Assembly: GCA_047967505.1 (NCBI GenBank)
Contig: CM106539.1
Reading direction: 5' to 3' (one strand)
Source of the DNA: Dipteris shenzhenensis
Taxonomy: Eukaryota; Polypodiophyta; Polypodiopsida; Gleicheniales
Length of the DNA stretch: 64,000 nucleotides
The translations under genes were made by a program, and so were the position numbers. This document shows positions 30,679 to 40,797 of the stretch, one piece after another (the stretch's first letter is position 1; every line of letters begins with the position of its first letter). The notes under the pieces are model-generated. The model was not told the origin of the DNA and made no database searches. It saw only the letters and a program-made list of their open reading frames with translations.

Positions 30679-32217
30679 ATGCCACAAACAAGGAGCTCCA
30701 CCATGGCCCTCCAAGGAGCAAAAGTAGAGAAAGATAAAAGCATAGGCAGCAGTACAAGAGATGAAGAGGCAAGTTCTTCTTTGCCCTTATCTCCTTCCCC
30801 ACCACCTCCAACGACCTCCCTTGCCTCCACCCCAACCCTTTCCTACCCACCTACTTTACTCAATCCTCCTGTGGCTCCTACCCCATCTCCTTTACTTCCA
30901 TCTCCCCCATCACTTCCGGTTACCTCCCTTGCCTCAATCCCAACCCTTTCCTACCCACCTCCTCTACTCAATCCTCCTCCTCCCCCTCCTTCAGCTTCAC
31001 CTCCTCCTCTTGCTCCCGTTCATTCCTCCCTAGCCCTTTCCCTTGCTTATTCCTCCCCTCCCCTAGTCCCTACCCATCCTCTTCCTTCCTCTTCCTCCCC
31101 TTCCCTATTCCCTACCCAGCCTCTTCCCTCCTCTTCTTCCCCTCCCCTAGTCCCTACCCAGCTTCTTCCCACCTCTTCCCACCGACCCTCCCTTTCAGCC
31201 CCTTCCTCCCCTAGTGTAGGCTCTTCTTCGGTCCCTGACTCCCTACTTCCTCCTACCGGATCTCTCTCTTCAGGACCTCCATTTTCTGCACCCCTCCTTT
31301 ACTCGCCTTCTTACCCTCTTACCCCCTCATCCTTGTACCCCCTCTCCCCTTCACCCTCCACAGCGGAAGCAATCCTGGCAGATAATCTGCGCTTGAGAGA
31401 TTTAGTTATGCAGTGCATGGAGACTTGCAGACTTCAGGGCGCTGCGATTCAGTCTCTCACAGCACAGATACACACACTGACTGCTCAGCTATCGACAGTT
31501 GAGAGTCATAGATCTGATCAGGACTCCCATATTCGCCAGCTTCATACCAAAGATATTGATCGGGACATCCAGTTACGGACACATGCTGAGCGCATAGTGC
31601 AGCTGGAGGCACGCATTCAGGAGCATGTTGTGGCATGCGATGATCGCCTCCAGCAACTGCATGTAGCTCCTCCAGCTAGTGCAGCAGTTGAGGAGAGGTT
31701 GGCCACACTGCAGACAGAGGTACAGAAGACCTCAGAGTGGGTGAACGTTGTGCGTAGAGCCCCACAGGCCCAGCAGACCACAGTCTCTGAGACTATTGCC
31801 GAGAGTCAGCGGCGAGCTCAGAAGGCCCTCAACATCCGCATCCGCGGAGTTGAGCGATCAAATACGAGATCAGCCATGGATCAGGCGACAGATTTCATAT
31901 CTGGGACACTCGGAGTTCAGGATCATGGCATAGTATCTGCATATCGAGTGGGCCGGGATCCAGCACGGCACCAGCCACTTATCATCAGATTCAGAGATGC
32001 TGAGGCCCGTCTCGCAGTATTACGGAGGAGATCCAGATTGAGGGACCATCCACAGATTCACATGGATGAGGACCTTACAGCTCTTCAGTGGGAGGAGCAT
32101 AGACGTCTCATTGCACAAAGGGATGTTGCCCGTCGTGAGGGCAAGTGGGCCGTGATCAGAGAGGGCAGACTTTTGATAGGAGCTATGCGATCTAGACCGG
32201 CTGGAGCCCACAGTTGA
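30679..32217 (+). CDS. LINE-beta C ORF1p (Pro-rich, coiled coil, RRM, CTD)
   Basis: The frame is open well upstream; the first ATG is 30679 and a second, in the strong context ACCATGG, is 30703. Residues 1-230 or so are Pro/Ser-rich low complexity. A coiled coil follows (LRLRDLVMQCMETC through ERLATLQTEVQ). Then comes an RRM-like domain (LNIRIRGVERSN ... LIIRFRDAEARLAVL) and a C-terminal domain (HMDEDLTALQWEEHRRLIAQ, EGKWAVIREGRLL). This is the L1 ORF1p-type chaperone that trimerises and coats LINE RNA. The frame closes at TGA 32215-32217; the base after it is C. Confidence 0.83.
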   Translation: MPQTRSSTMALQGAKVEKDKSIGSSTRDEEASSSLPLSPSPPPPTTSLASTPTLSYPPTLLNPPVAPTPSPLLPSPPSLPVTSLASIPTLSYPPPLLNPPPPPPSASPPPLAPVHSSLALSLAYSSPPLVPTHPLPSSSSPSLFPTQPLPSSSSPPLVPTQLLPTSSHRPSLSAPSSPSVGSSSVPDSLLPPTGSLSSGPPFSAPLLYSPSYPLTPSSLYPLSPSPSTAEAILADNLRLRDLVMQCMETCRLQGAAIQSLTAQIHTLTAQLSTVESHRSDQDSHIRQLHTKDIDRDIQLRTHAERIVQLEARIQEHVVACDDRLQQLHVAPPASAAVEERLATLQTEVQKTSEWVNVVRRAPQAQQTTVSETIAESQRRAQKALNIRIRGVERSNTRSAMDQATDFISGTLGVQDHGIVSAYRVGRDPARHQPLIIRFRDAEARLAVLRRRSRLRDHPQIHMDEDLTALQWEEHRRLIAQRDVARREGKWAVIREGRLLIGAMRSRPAGAHS

Positions 32218-35200
32218 CGACACGAGGCCTATGGGACACGTAGCCTGCCAGATAGCTTGAGTTTCGCAGTTTGGAACTGTAATGGTTCCCTCACAGCTCA
32301 GCCTGGCAACTTACGAGAGGCCTTTTTTGATCAGGACATCGTCTTCTTTACAAAGACCCATGAGAGCCCAGAGAGAGGCTTGCCGCAGGTGATAGGGTAT
32401 GCCTGGGAGTATGTCTTTCGACAGCATTTCGACAGCAAACTAGACGATCAGGAGGAGTCAGAGGATCTGGCGGTGTGGCAGTTCTTTATAGAGAGCATCT
32501 CAGATCGATACACAGTCGTGAGGAGAGACCATCGGGCCAGATATCTTTGGGTACGGATCAGGAGACCCCCCCTGAGAGACTTGTTTATTGCAGTATGCTA
32601 CTTTCCCCCGAGACAGTCTCGTTATGCCTCAAATGGACCAGGACAGTCACCTTTTAAGGATTTGTCAGCCGATGTATTGGAGTACTCACGCCGCGGAGAG
32701 GTCATCCTTTTAGGAGACTTCAACGCGAGGACATCAGACAGACAGGCAGAGATTTTGGACTTTGCTGAGGATCCAGTCTTAGTTCCAGCTGCCCCAGATG
32801 AGAGTTTTCCACGCTTATCTTCAGATAGAGGGGTAGAGGTGACAGATCAGGAACATCGCCTATTGGAGCTTCTCTCATCGCATGGCATGGTCATTTATAA
32901 TGGACTTCGACAGTGGCCGCATTCATCCACAGCCACATGTTTTCCCTTCGCGGGTGGTGGTACGAGCGTCATTGATTACGTCTTGGGTCCCCCGACTTTA
33001 ATCCCTTTTGTACATAACCTCACAGTCGACCCTTTTATGCCTTCAGCCGATCATGCACGTCTGCACTTTATTCTTACCCAGATTCCTCATGCCCCCCCTT
33101 CTAGACATCATGAGCGTCAGCCATACTATGAGGTTCATTTTGACCACCAGTTCGTTGATATTTATAGCCAGCACCTGAGTAGTCTTCTCCGTCCGCACCT
33201 TCTCGATGCCCTACCCTCCACACAGGATCGGTGGCACCTTGTACATACCTCCATCATCTCGGCAGCCCACAAGTCCTTCCCCGTCACTTGCCACACATCC
33301 GGTCCTCCACCAGTCGGTCTTGTGCCTTGTAATGGATGGTATGATGAGGAGTGTAAAGAACTCCGCAGGAAGCTTCGCCTTGAGACACAGGAGAAGTCTC
33401 CCCTCCTCATTGAGACCAAGAAGAGTTACAAGCGTTTGGTGCGACGCAAAAAGCGCCAATTTCTAGCCCGGAATGAGGAGGAGCTGAGAAGTTTACTTTT
33501 CAGCTGTGATTCCAAGGAATTCTGGAAGAAATTCCTTCGCTTGAAATCTCAAACTCCTCTTACAGACCCGCAGGTTTGGCTTGCCTATACTTCCACTTTA
33601 TATGATAGTCCAGACCAGCCACAGATCGACTTATCCCATGTGCCTAGACCCACCTCCTTTGCCTTATTCTCATCCAATAGTGTCCGAGCAGCAGCTCATC
33701 ATTTGAAGACTGGGAGAGCTAAGGACCATGATGGATTGCAAGCGGAGTATGTAATCCATGGGATTGATGCCTTAGCTACAGTCCTCTCCCGTCTTTTTAA
33801 CGAGTCCATTTGTACAGGTCTTCCACCTAGTTGGCTAGAAAATACTATAGTACCCATACTCAAGTCGGGGGATCCTTTGGAGGCGTCGAACTACAGGACC
33901 ATTATGATTGGCCATGTCATGGCCAAGATTTATGCAACCATTCTGGAAGGACATATAAATGACCATGCCGAGGCGACAAGCATGAGAGCTAGAGGGCAGG
34001 CAGGATTTCGTGCAGAGCACTCGACTCTAGATCATATCTTCACACTCAGGGCTTTGATTGAGGAGGCGAAGTCACGTAAGCAACGGCTCTATTGTTTCTT
34101 CGTGGACTTCAGAAAGGCATTTGACACTGTGCCGCGTTTCAGACTCTTCCAGCGACTTCGTGACTTGGGATTCAATGGGGAGATTCAATGGGCGATCATG
34201 GCCTTGTATGAGAGAGTCACAGGTAGAGTCAGGACACGGGCGGGGCTGTCGGGGGAAGTACGCAGTACGATAGGGGTGAAGCAGGGGTGTCCTTTGTCTC
34301 CGACACTCTTTGGTCTCTATATCGATGAGTTAGAGATGTACATACAGACGATGGGTGGCACAGGTTCTTTACTGGCAGGATCCACGATACCGATTCTCCT
34401 CTATGCAGATGACGTGGTTCTTATTTCTTCCTCCCAGCAGGGTTTACAGGCACATCTCCATGCACTCCACAGCTTTTGTCAGGACAGAGGGTTGTCTGTA
34501 AACCTTGGGAAGACCAAAGTCATGGTCTTCAACACGTCATACCAGGTTTATAGGAGAGGCGAGTTCTCTTTCACATTTGATGGGCAGGAGGTGGAGCTAG
34601 TCAGGGAGTATACATATTTGGGTGCCACATTTAGAGGTCCAGTCTTCATCATGACGCATGCAGCACGAGATAGGATCAGTAGAGGGTATGCCGCCTTGGC
34701 TCTTCTCGAGAGGCAGTGTGCACAGTCACATTTTCAGCATCCCGACACAAGTCCTTACTTTTCGATACGCTGGTGAGACCTGCAGCCATGTATGCTAGCC
34801 CCTTTTGGGCAGGAGATCTCAGTGTTGCAGATTGGAGACGAGTAGAGAGGTTACAAATCATCATGTTCTCCAGATTGATCAGAGCGAAGCCCACGGTACT
34901 GCATCAGATTACGTTCGCAGAGTTCGGAGCTACACCCCTAGCGCTAGATGCAGCATTTCAGTCAGTTACATACTTGCATAGGATCAGGGCGCTCGGAGAC
35001 TCAACAACAGGCAGAGCACGATTACCGTGGCTAGCACTGACATCCTCGCAGATGTTAGCGGAGAGAGGTCATACTTTTTGTTGGTACCACACACTCTCCA
35101 CATGGCTCACCTCGCTGGGCTTGGATATGGATAGGCTGCCACCATTTCGATACAGCATAGATGCCCCTCGCCTCCCTCTCACTCGACATGAGCTCAGCCA

Positions 35201-36032
35201 GGTTATCAGGGCAGATTTGTTGCAGCTACACACGTTTCGCACTTGGGTTCATCCCACAGAGCTTCCTACGAAGATGGCCACATATCGTGACCATTTTCTC
35301 AGGATTTCAGAGGATGGCTTCATCATATCCCCAGGATATATCGGCGTTCATATGTCGCACTCACTCAGGATTGCCTTGGGCCAGCTCAGGGTATCTTCCC
35401 ACAGATTAGACGTTGAGGCCGGCAGGATGCGTCGTACAGCTACCGGACATAGACCCAGGCGAGAGACTAGGATATGCCCTTGTTGCACTATGGGGGAGGT
35501 GGAGACTCAGGAGCACTTTGTTTGCAGATGCCCTTTATATTATGAGATCCGTGGCAGATTTCACTGTTTATTTGGGCACGGATTTGGACCTCTCTCTCGG
35601 ATTATGGAGTATGAGGATCAGTATTGCTTAGCGTTGTTCATCAGGGAGATCACCAGATACAGAGAGAGATTCCTCAGAGAGCACCGTCGCATCCCTACCA
35701 GAGACCTGGTTATTCATGAGGAGCAGGACAAGGCGCAGGACCATGAGCACAGAGATAGCCCATCTTGCCAGAGAGCACCGATGGTTCCACCTCGAGGATG
35801 TACATATGACATGATCCGGCAGCACCACAGGATGATCTTACACAGAGGCCGTACCCGTCACTTTATTTCTAGACGACGGAGGATGATGGCAGATTTTCGG
35901 AGGAGATTGCTCCATGGAGACTTGGCACCGCCAGCAGCCCACTTGACACTTGCCCAGATCTTCACACTCATGGCAGGAGGCATGGTCGATGGCCATGACT
36001 TCCATCATTTCTTTGGATCACAGACCCCTTAG
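32218..36032 (+). pseudogene. LINE-beta C ORF2 (endonuclease-RT), one frameshift
   Basis: ORF2 is in the same frame as ORF1 and has no ATG before about residue 211; the first recognisable residues are FAVWNCNGSL near 32260. Domains: endonuclease (VILLGDFNART, SVIDYVLGP, PSADHARLHF), with TKTHES where the family has E-T-H, so the catalytic Glu reads Lys; RT fingers (ENTIVPILKSGDP, GQAGFRAEHSTLDHI); palm (FVDFRKAFDTVP, GVKQGCPLSPTLF, LLYADDVVLI); thumb (GLSVNLGKTKVMVF). A frameshift near 34740 moves to the frame 34716-36032, which holds LVRPAAMYASPFWAGD and a zinc-binding end (CPCCTMGEVETQEHFVCRC). It would mediate target-primed reverse transcription. Confidence 0.87.
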
Positions 36033-36221
36033 GGAAGACGATGTTCCTCATATTTCATATTTTACATTTTGTATCTAGGCATTTTTGGTACTCTATTTCA
36101 TTTCATTTTGTATCTAGGATTTTTGTAGCCATTTTTGGCATCTTAGCTGTATTACGATGAGGCCACCTAGTTGGCGCATCGTTGATGATGTATTTTCCTT
36201 TCGGATGATTTTGTGTCCCAT

Positions 36222-36237
36222 AGACCATGTATGGCCT
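36222..36237 (+). other. LINE-beta 3' stem-loop (copy C)
   Basis: AGACCAT and ATGGCCT pair around GT with one mismatch. It is preceded by CCCAT and followed about 20 bases later by AATAAA and the pyrimidine tail, as in the other five beta ends. Confidence 0.65.
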
Positions 36238-36263
36238 TCCGTGGACCTTTAATAAAATTTCTT

Positions 36264-36268
<5 letters not shown>

Positions 36269-36304
<36 letters not shown>
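36269..36304. repeat. (TC)n tract after LINE-beta C
   Basis: A dinucleotide run joining the tail of copy C to the next LINE-beta fragment without other sequence. Confidence 0.93.
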
Positions 36305-36306
<2 letters not shown>

Positions 36307-36852
36307 CTAGCCGACGACGCGGACGTGAGCGAGAGCCAGAGCCACGACAGCTGCGCCAGCAGACAGACTCACACATCCAGGTCCATGACATCTTGTCTCT
36401 GCTCTCTGCCCGCCCCACCAGGGTTACCGTTGCCCTCATCCACAAGGCCACCCGCCACCCCCGACGACCGAGCTCGACTAGGCCGCGTGACGTCAGAGGC
36501 CAATCATCTATCACAGGGTTTTTTCCGACCTCCCATTTGACGGCCCCTCTATGATTGGTCTCTGACGATCACCACCTGCACATGTATACTGTATCTCCCC
36601 CCTCTACCCCATTTTTGGTGCCCCCCCCTTATTTTTGTATCATCTGGAGGTAGACACATATTTTTTGTATCAGGACTAGACACACAGTCCTTCATAACCT
36701 CTTTTTTGTTGAAACGGTTGGCTGGCCCGTTTTGAGACTGCCACCGTTATGCTCATTGTGTCAGTTATCTTTAGTCTCATAGACCTTCACGGTCTCCCGA
36801 AGACTTTAATAAACTTTCTTTCTTTCTTTCTTTCTCTCTCTCTCTCTCTCTT
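36305..36852 (+). mobile_element. LINE-beta 3' fragment with PIP-box C-terminus
   Basis: It encodes the last ~80 residues of ORF2 (TRVTVALIHKATRHP, then GQSSITGFFPTSHLTAPL and stop at 36554). A 3' UTR, stem-loop 36781-36795 (AGACC-TTCAC-GGTCT) and the tail AATAAACTTTCTTTC(TTTC)n(TC)n follow. It begins immediately after the (TC)n of copy C, so it is a 5'-truncated insertion placed in that tract. Confidence 0.8.
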
Positions 36853-37502
36853 CTCTAGTCTCTCACATGCAAGACCTGGTTAGCACCTAGTGAGCTTCCT
36901 GTGCTTCTACAAAGAGCAATGTGAAAGGAGGGCTTCATTGACAAACCAGGCTACACACGGATCTACCTCCCCCACTCCTTGAGGATCTCCATCCCAGAAA
37001 CTTCGTGTTTCCTCTCACCGATTACGGATTGGTACGCGATAGGTTGAATGCATACCTAGGGAGGTATTGCACTGTTCCATCTACAGGAGGTTGAAACAAA
37101 AGAGCATTTTGCTTTCAGATGTCCTATGTACTATGCGATCCGAGGCCGCCACCATTGTCTTTCCAAAGGATTCCAACATCTCCAGCCTCTTGGTTCATCT
37201 GGACCAGAGATGAGTAACGATCTTCCTTCGTGAGGCTGTACACATAGAGACCAACTGCTCGGGTCACAAAGACGAGATCGTTAGATTCAGCTAGAGTCCA
37301 CTCAAAGGGTGATTACTGACTATATCCAGTCCCAGTGGATGCCCGGAGCGAGAGATGTGACCAACTCGCCAGCATGTTGACACACAAATGAGGCTTGGGG
37401 ATCGTCCCTCCATGTTGGCTGGACCAGGGACACTTCCAACAGAGGTGACAGTGGCACTTGTCCAACGGAGAGCTACTGCGAGGATACCATGTCGGACCCT
37501 GT
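36853..37502 (+). pseudogene. LINE-beta fragment G (ORF2 C-terminus)
   Basis: It starts at the end of the preceding pyrimidine tail. Frames read CKTWLAPSELPVLLQ, KPGYTRIYLPHSLRIS and VETKEHFAFRCPMYYAIRG (the zinc-binding end), then QRVITDYI (37303-37326) and TEVTVALVQRRATARIPC before TAG at 37500. Several stops and shifts are present, so it is older than copy C. Confidence 0.72.
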
Positions 37503-38089
37503 AGGTTGATCAACATCAGCACTCTATCATCGGTTTTACCCCCAGCATGTCTTTCATGTCTTGTGCATGCCTTTTGTGTGTCATACATGTCTTGTGTATG
37601 ACTTATCTTTTCTCCTACTTTGCATACCTTCAATGCCTTCCAAGCACTTGTTAACAGCACTCATGAAATCTTCACGAGTCAGACAACAATGAGCATAACA
37701 TTCTGAACCACTTGGAACTCCCTTAACAGATTGACAGGATTTCTGATAGATAAAATCTCCTAGGAAACAATAAAACAGAGCTTCAAAACACTACAAGATG
37801 ATTTTTGAGATTGGAAGATAAGTTCCAATTCATTCTTCAAATGCCATCCAAGGAGAAGCTTCAAATGTGGGAGAGCAAAAAACGCCACCGGGTGTCATAA
37901 GGATGCACATAAAAGCAAAATAAAAAATATACAACCATCAATGCGGATGGCTCTTAGAAAATTCTCTTCGGATATTCCTATGTTAACTTGAAGAATATAC
38001 CTCTTGGACAAATCAAGTGGATTTTCAGATGTTTTATTGATATTTTGGTGATAGCAACATTGAAAACGTGTTATGATTTTCAGACTTAC
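37503..38089. other. Intron sequence 3' of host exon 5
   Basis: It contains a small TGT-rich repeat (CTTGTGTATG-like units at 37550-37610) and otherwise ordinary intron sequence. Possible 3' UTR of fragment G at its start. Confidence 0.4.
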
Positions 38090-38187
38090 CAACTGCTGAC
38101 CACCTCCCTTCCGAGTTAAAGCAGCTTGAACAATATGCCGAGCTACTGGAGGAGAACTTTCAAGCAGAAGCTCAGCTCCTTGCTTAG
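38090..38187 (-). CDS. PSMD5: PSMD5-like exon 5 of window
   Basis: 98 bp, from acceptor TGTGCAG to a consensus donor TTG|GTAAGT, ending in phase 0. It encodes SKQGAELLLESSPPVARHIV and then QAALTRKGGGQQL. The preceding GCIG plus SKQGAELL parallels the PSMD5 motif GxxVEGKQVL, a repeat boundary. Only 98 bp separate it from exon 4, but 13.4 kb of intron separate it from exon 6. Confidence 0.8.
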
Positions 38188-38285
38188 CTGCACATTAATT
38201 CCTGTTAGAATACCCCATGACATGAACAGCACAGCAGAATTGTGGCGTACTTTAAGTTACGAGAAGGACGTAAGGGGAACAGTAC

Positions 38286-38393
38286 ACATTCCAATACACC
38301 CAAGTGCATCAATCGCATCTTGCTTTTCAATGCTTTCACTGTCTTCCAAACTTCTCACAGTTGTATCTACAATGTTAATTATCTTCATGGCAT
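38286..38393 (-). CDS. PSMD5: PSMD5-like exon 4 of window
   Basis: 108 bp. The acceptor is TTCATGCAG. The first two bases complete an Asp codon with the spare G of exon 3. It encodes AMKIINIVDTTVRSLED, then EKQDAIDALGCIGM, an ARM-repeat helix pair equivalent to the PSMD5 segment before its VGxLGS turn. The donor ATGT|GTACTG leaves one base, which the next exon completes to a Ser codon. Confidence 0.8.
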
Positions 38394-39218
38394 CTGCATG
38401 AAAGGTAGCATAATATGTTAATTCAGAAAAGACACTATTTCACTTTCCACATGGATCACATAATGTCCACCTGAATAAACCTCTAAGAAGTGTCAACTTG
38501 TGCAACAGGAGGCTTAAATTGTCTCTAATAAATCTAACTTTTCAAATGACATCAGACAAACACAAAATCGTCTCTTTTTTATTGCTTGACTAACTTATTA
38601 GTTTTACTCTTTCCTTGTAGTGCTGGCTGGGGAGGGGGGGAGAAAGATACAGATTCTTCCTAAGTGCTCAATCTTCTCCCTCCAGGATTTTTAGCATTGC
38701 TTATAGATTTATCCTGATGGTGATAACTTTTAGAACAGCCTGCAGACTAAGTTTTTTTGGCTGTAGCTTTACACCCACATGGATCATGATATCATCGTAG
38801 GGCCACACAAGAAGTCTGTATGTTTCCTTATAAAGTTTGAAGAAAATAAGGTTCCACCACATGTCAACTATGAGGACGACTCATGTCCTTCTGAAATATG
38901 TCAACATCTCTGTTTATAATTATTTTCTTGTTCATTACTTCCTCCGCCAGATGTGCCTCGTTATCCGAGGATTTGGCAATCCTTTTTACAAGGTTTGGCA
39001 ATACAAGCACATCAAAACACTTTATTTGGGACCACCAAATTTTGGGCTGCCAGTGTCTCGTATTTGCTTTTCCATAGTCATGTGATGATACCGCTATGCA
39101 CTTTGGACCCTCAGATATATGGGCAGCACTCTTGTACATCGGCTAAGAACCTCCTTTAATAAAATATGGATAGATTAGCTGAGTCAAACAGAAAACTAAT
39201 GCATAGCTTCATGCATAC
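38394..39218. other. 825-bp intron between host exons 3 and 4
   Basis: The splice phases on both sides match directly, so no exon is required here. A minus-strand open stretch near 39085-39140 was tested as an exon and rejected on frame grounds. Confidence 0.55.
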
Positions 39219-39309
39219 CGTCTTTTCGAACTGAAGATGGCATGGGCCCCTCTGGAGAAATTAATCGAGCACCAATTGATATTGACCGTGAGTGCACCAA
39301 GGGATCCAG
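39219..39309 (-). CDS. PSMD5: PSMD5-like exon 3 of window
   Basis: 91 bp, starting phase 0 and ending with one spare base. It encodes SGSLVHSRSISIGARLISPE and then GPMPSSVRKD. The acceptor is AATAG rather than the nearby TTTCACAG, because only this choice avoids the TAG and keeps frame with both neighbours; this acceptor is the least certain border in the gene. The donor is GACG|GTATGC. It corresponds to the PSMD5 region around the conserved KFFG helix, but that motif itself is not preserved. Confidence 0.7.
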
Positions 39310-39431
39310 ACTATTGTTTCTGTGAAATACACACACTTTGGATTAAGATGGGCTCTCATTAGCTGGACATTATTCAAAAAAAAAAGAGCCTGTGCAGGAA
39401 AAAAGCCATGACTCTTAGACTCACGTATTAC

Positions 39432-39509
39432 ACACCCCATAATGGAAATCAGCTGGTGAAGGAAACCTCCCTCCATGAGAAATCCTGCACCGTCAGGTGT
39501 CACAGCAAT
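39432..39509 (-). CDS. PSMD5: PSMD5-like exon 2 of window (26 codons)
   Basis: The acceptor is GGGTGCAG and the donor is TGT|GTAATA; phase 0 at both ends. It encodes IAVTPDGAGFLMEGGFLHQL and the following ISIMGC. Joined to exon 1 it gives the continuous helical repeat ...LELLYE-IAVTPDG..., matching the PSMD5 pattern of a repeat end followed by GVIDQI. The donor was chosen because it preserves frame and phase; a competing GG|GTGTGT donor 5 bases upstream would shift the frame. Confidence 0.8.
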
Positions 39510-39849
39510 CTGCACCCAGTGAAAGAAAATACAAGCTTCTAGAGAATCAGCAAACTTCTAAATATCGACCAACTAGATGTGCAATAGAATAATACATCTA
39601 AAGCCAAAATTATCTCTGTTTGCAAAAGTGCCTACTATTATTGATGGTTCTTTTCAATTTGTCGATTATAGTGTGATTTATTGCATCTTGTCAGGTGGTA
39701 TCCAAATCTGCCGCAGGATGAGCATTTCTCAAGGTACAAACATTTTCCATTGTCCATTTTATTTGAGCTTTGGTCTAGGGAATGATCAAATTCATACTAA
39801 AAGCCAGGATTTTCAGTACTTTAGTCCGTTCTCCCTTCTTCATGACTTG

Positions 39850-40312
39850 GGACTCAGGTGCTTAGCTCTCTCTTACACGGCCTCAGGTCTTTCATGAGAG
39901 ACGAGACTCTTCTTGAGCCTTATCGATCTGATGACACTACTCTGTGGACGATGTTCCTTCCTCCCCTTTTGGAGCTTTTCATGCCTCTGTGGATTCTTCT
40001 GGATCCCAGGTTCACACTTCTCACACCTTGGCCAATATATGGAGAGACACTATACATACACTGATGGCCATTTGGGCGAGCATGCGGGGATCATCTTGGG
40101 CAGATTTTGCTAAAAGGGCTACGTTTTGTAGAGGGTGGAGGGGATCCCCCTTCTTCTCTGAGTCTACTGCAGGGTTGAGTTGGCATTTTCAGCCGTTGTT
40201 TTCCACCTCTTTCTAAGGAGTGTTTTTTCTCATGCATTGCATGATGTATTACCGCTTTGAGCTTTCTCTTGCAGATTTTGTTCATACTTAATGGGAGTCA
40301 TTTTTTTGGAAA
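39850..40312 (+). pseudogene. LINE-gamma 3' end fragment
   Basis: The plus strand carries the end of gamma ORF2: RPQVFHER, SHTLANIWRDTIHTLMAIWA and GLSWHFQPLFSTSF and stop. It matches the minus-strand copy J at 60.65-61.1 kb. It ends with a 3' UTR (MYYRFELSL-like reading near 40240) and an A-rich tail. Confidence 0.72.
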
Positions 40313-40797
40313 AGAAAAATCATATTAAAGTGGTATGTGGAGGGGGAATTGTGTTTGTGTCCTGTATTGGTTAAGTGTCATATCAAAGATATATGGGAGT
40401 GGTCTACTCTTAGCATAAGGGGGTGCACTATAAGGTTAGAAATATATGATGCGAAGGCAAGTCATCCCATGACATAATACACCACGCTATGGCCACCTCA
40501 GCATGTGTATGGCCACCACTACAGCCCATTATACATGGGCAGATAATGAGTGGTATTGTTATGCTCAAGCTGAGGTAACATGACCTTGGAAGGGTCAATC
40601 AACATTTTTTGTTAGAGGACTGACAATTGTAATGCCTTTATGTATATGGTCAAAGGGACTCAATGTCAAGGTCATCGGTGAGGGTGATTTGTGTGACTAG
40701 GCTGGTCTAAAAGCCTAGATCTAGGTGTTCCTAATTAATAATTGGCCTAGGGGAAAATGGTTTAAAGGAATCGCAAGAAGGGGTAAAAAAGGAACAT
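40313..40797. other. Unassigned spacer between opposed LINE-gamma fragments
   Basis: No gene or TE motif was recognised between the plus-strand LINE-gamma end and the minus-strand copy F. Confidence 0.4.

Larger units (their letters stand above)
30090..36304 (+). mobile_element. LINE-beta copy C, near intact
   Basis: About 6.2 kb. The 5' UTR (30090-30678) contains a low-copy repeat of CAGCCCGTAAGCCCTCTC and an imperfect duplication around GGAGCTCCACCATGGCCCT. ORF1 and ORF2 follow in one frame, then a second frame for the ORF2 end. The 3' UTR has the stem-loop at 36222-36237 and the tail AATAAAATTTCTTTC(TC)n. Only one frameshift (near 34740) separates it from a complete coding set, so it is young. 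It lies antisense to the host gene. Confidence 0.88.

Noticed and set aside
39085-39140. Possible extra host exon (frame reading KSAAHISEGPKCIAV)
   Set aside because: Available acceptors put a stop in the required phase, and exons 3 and 4 already join in phase without it.
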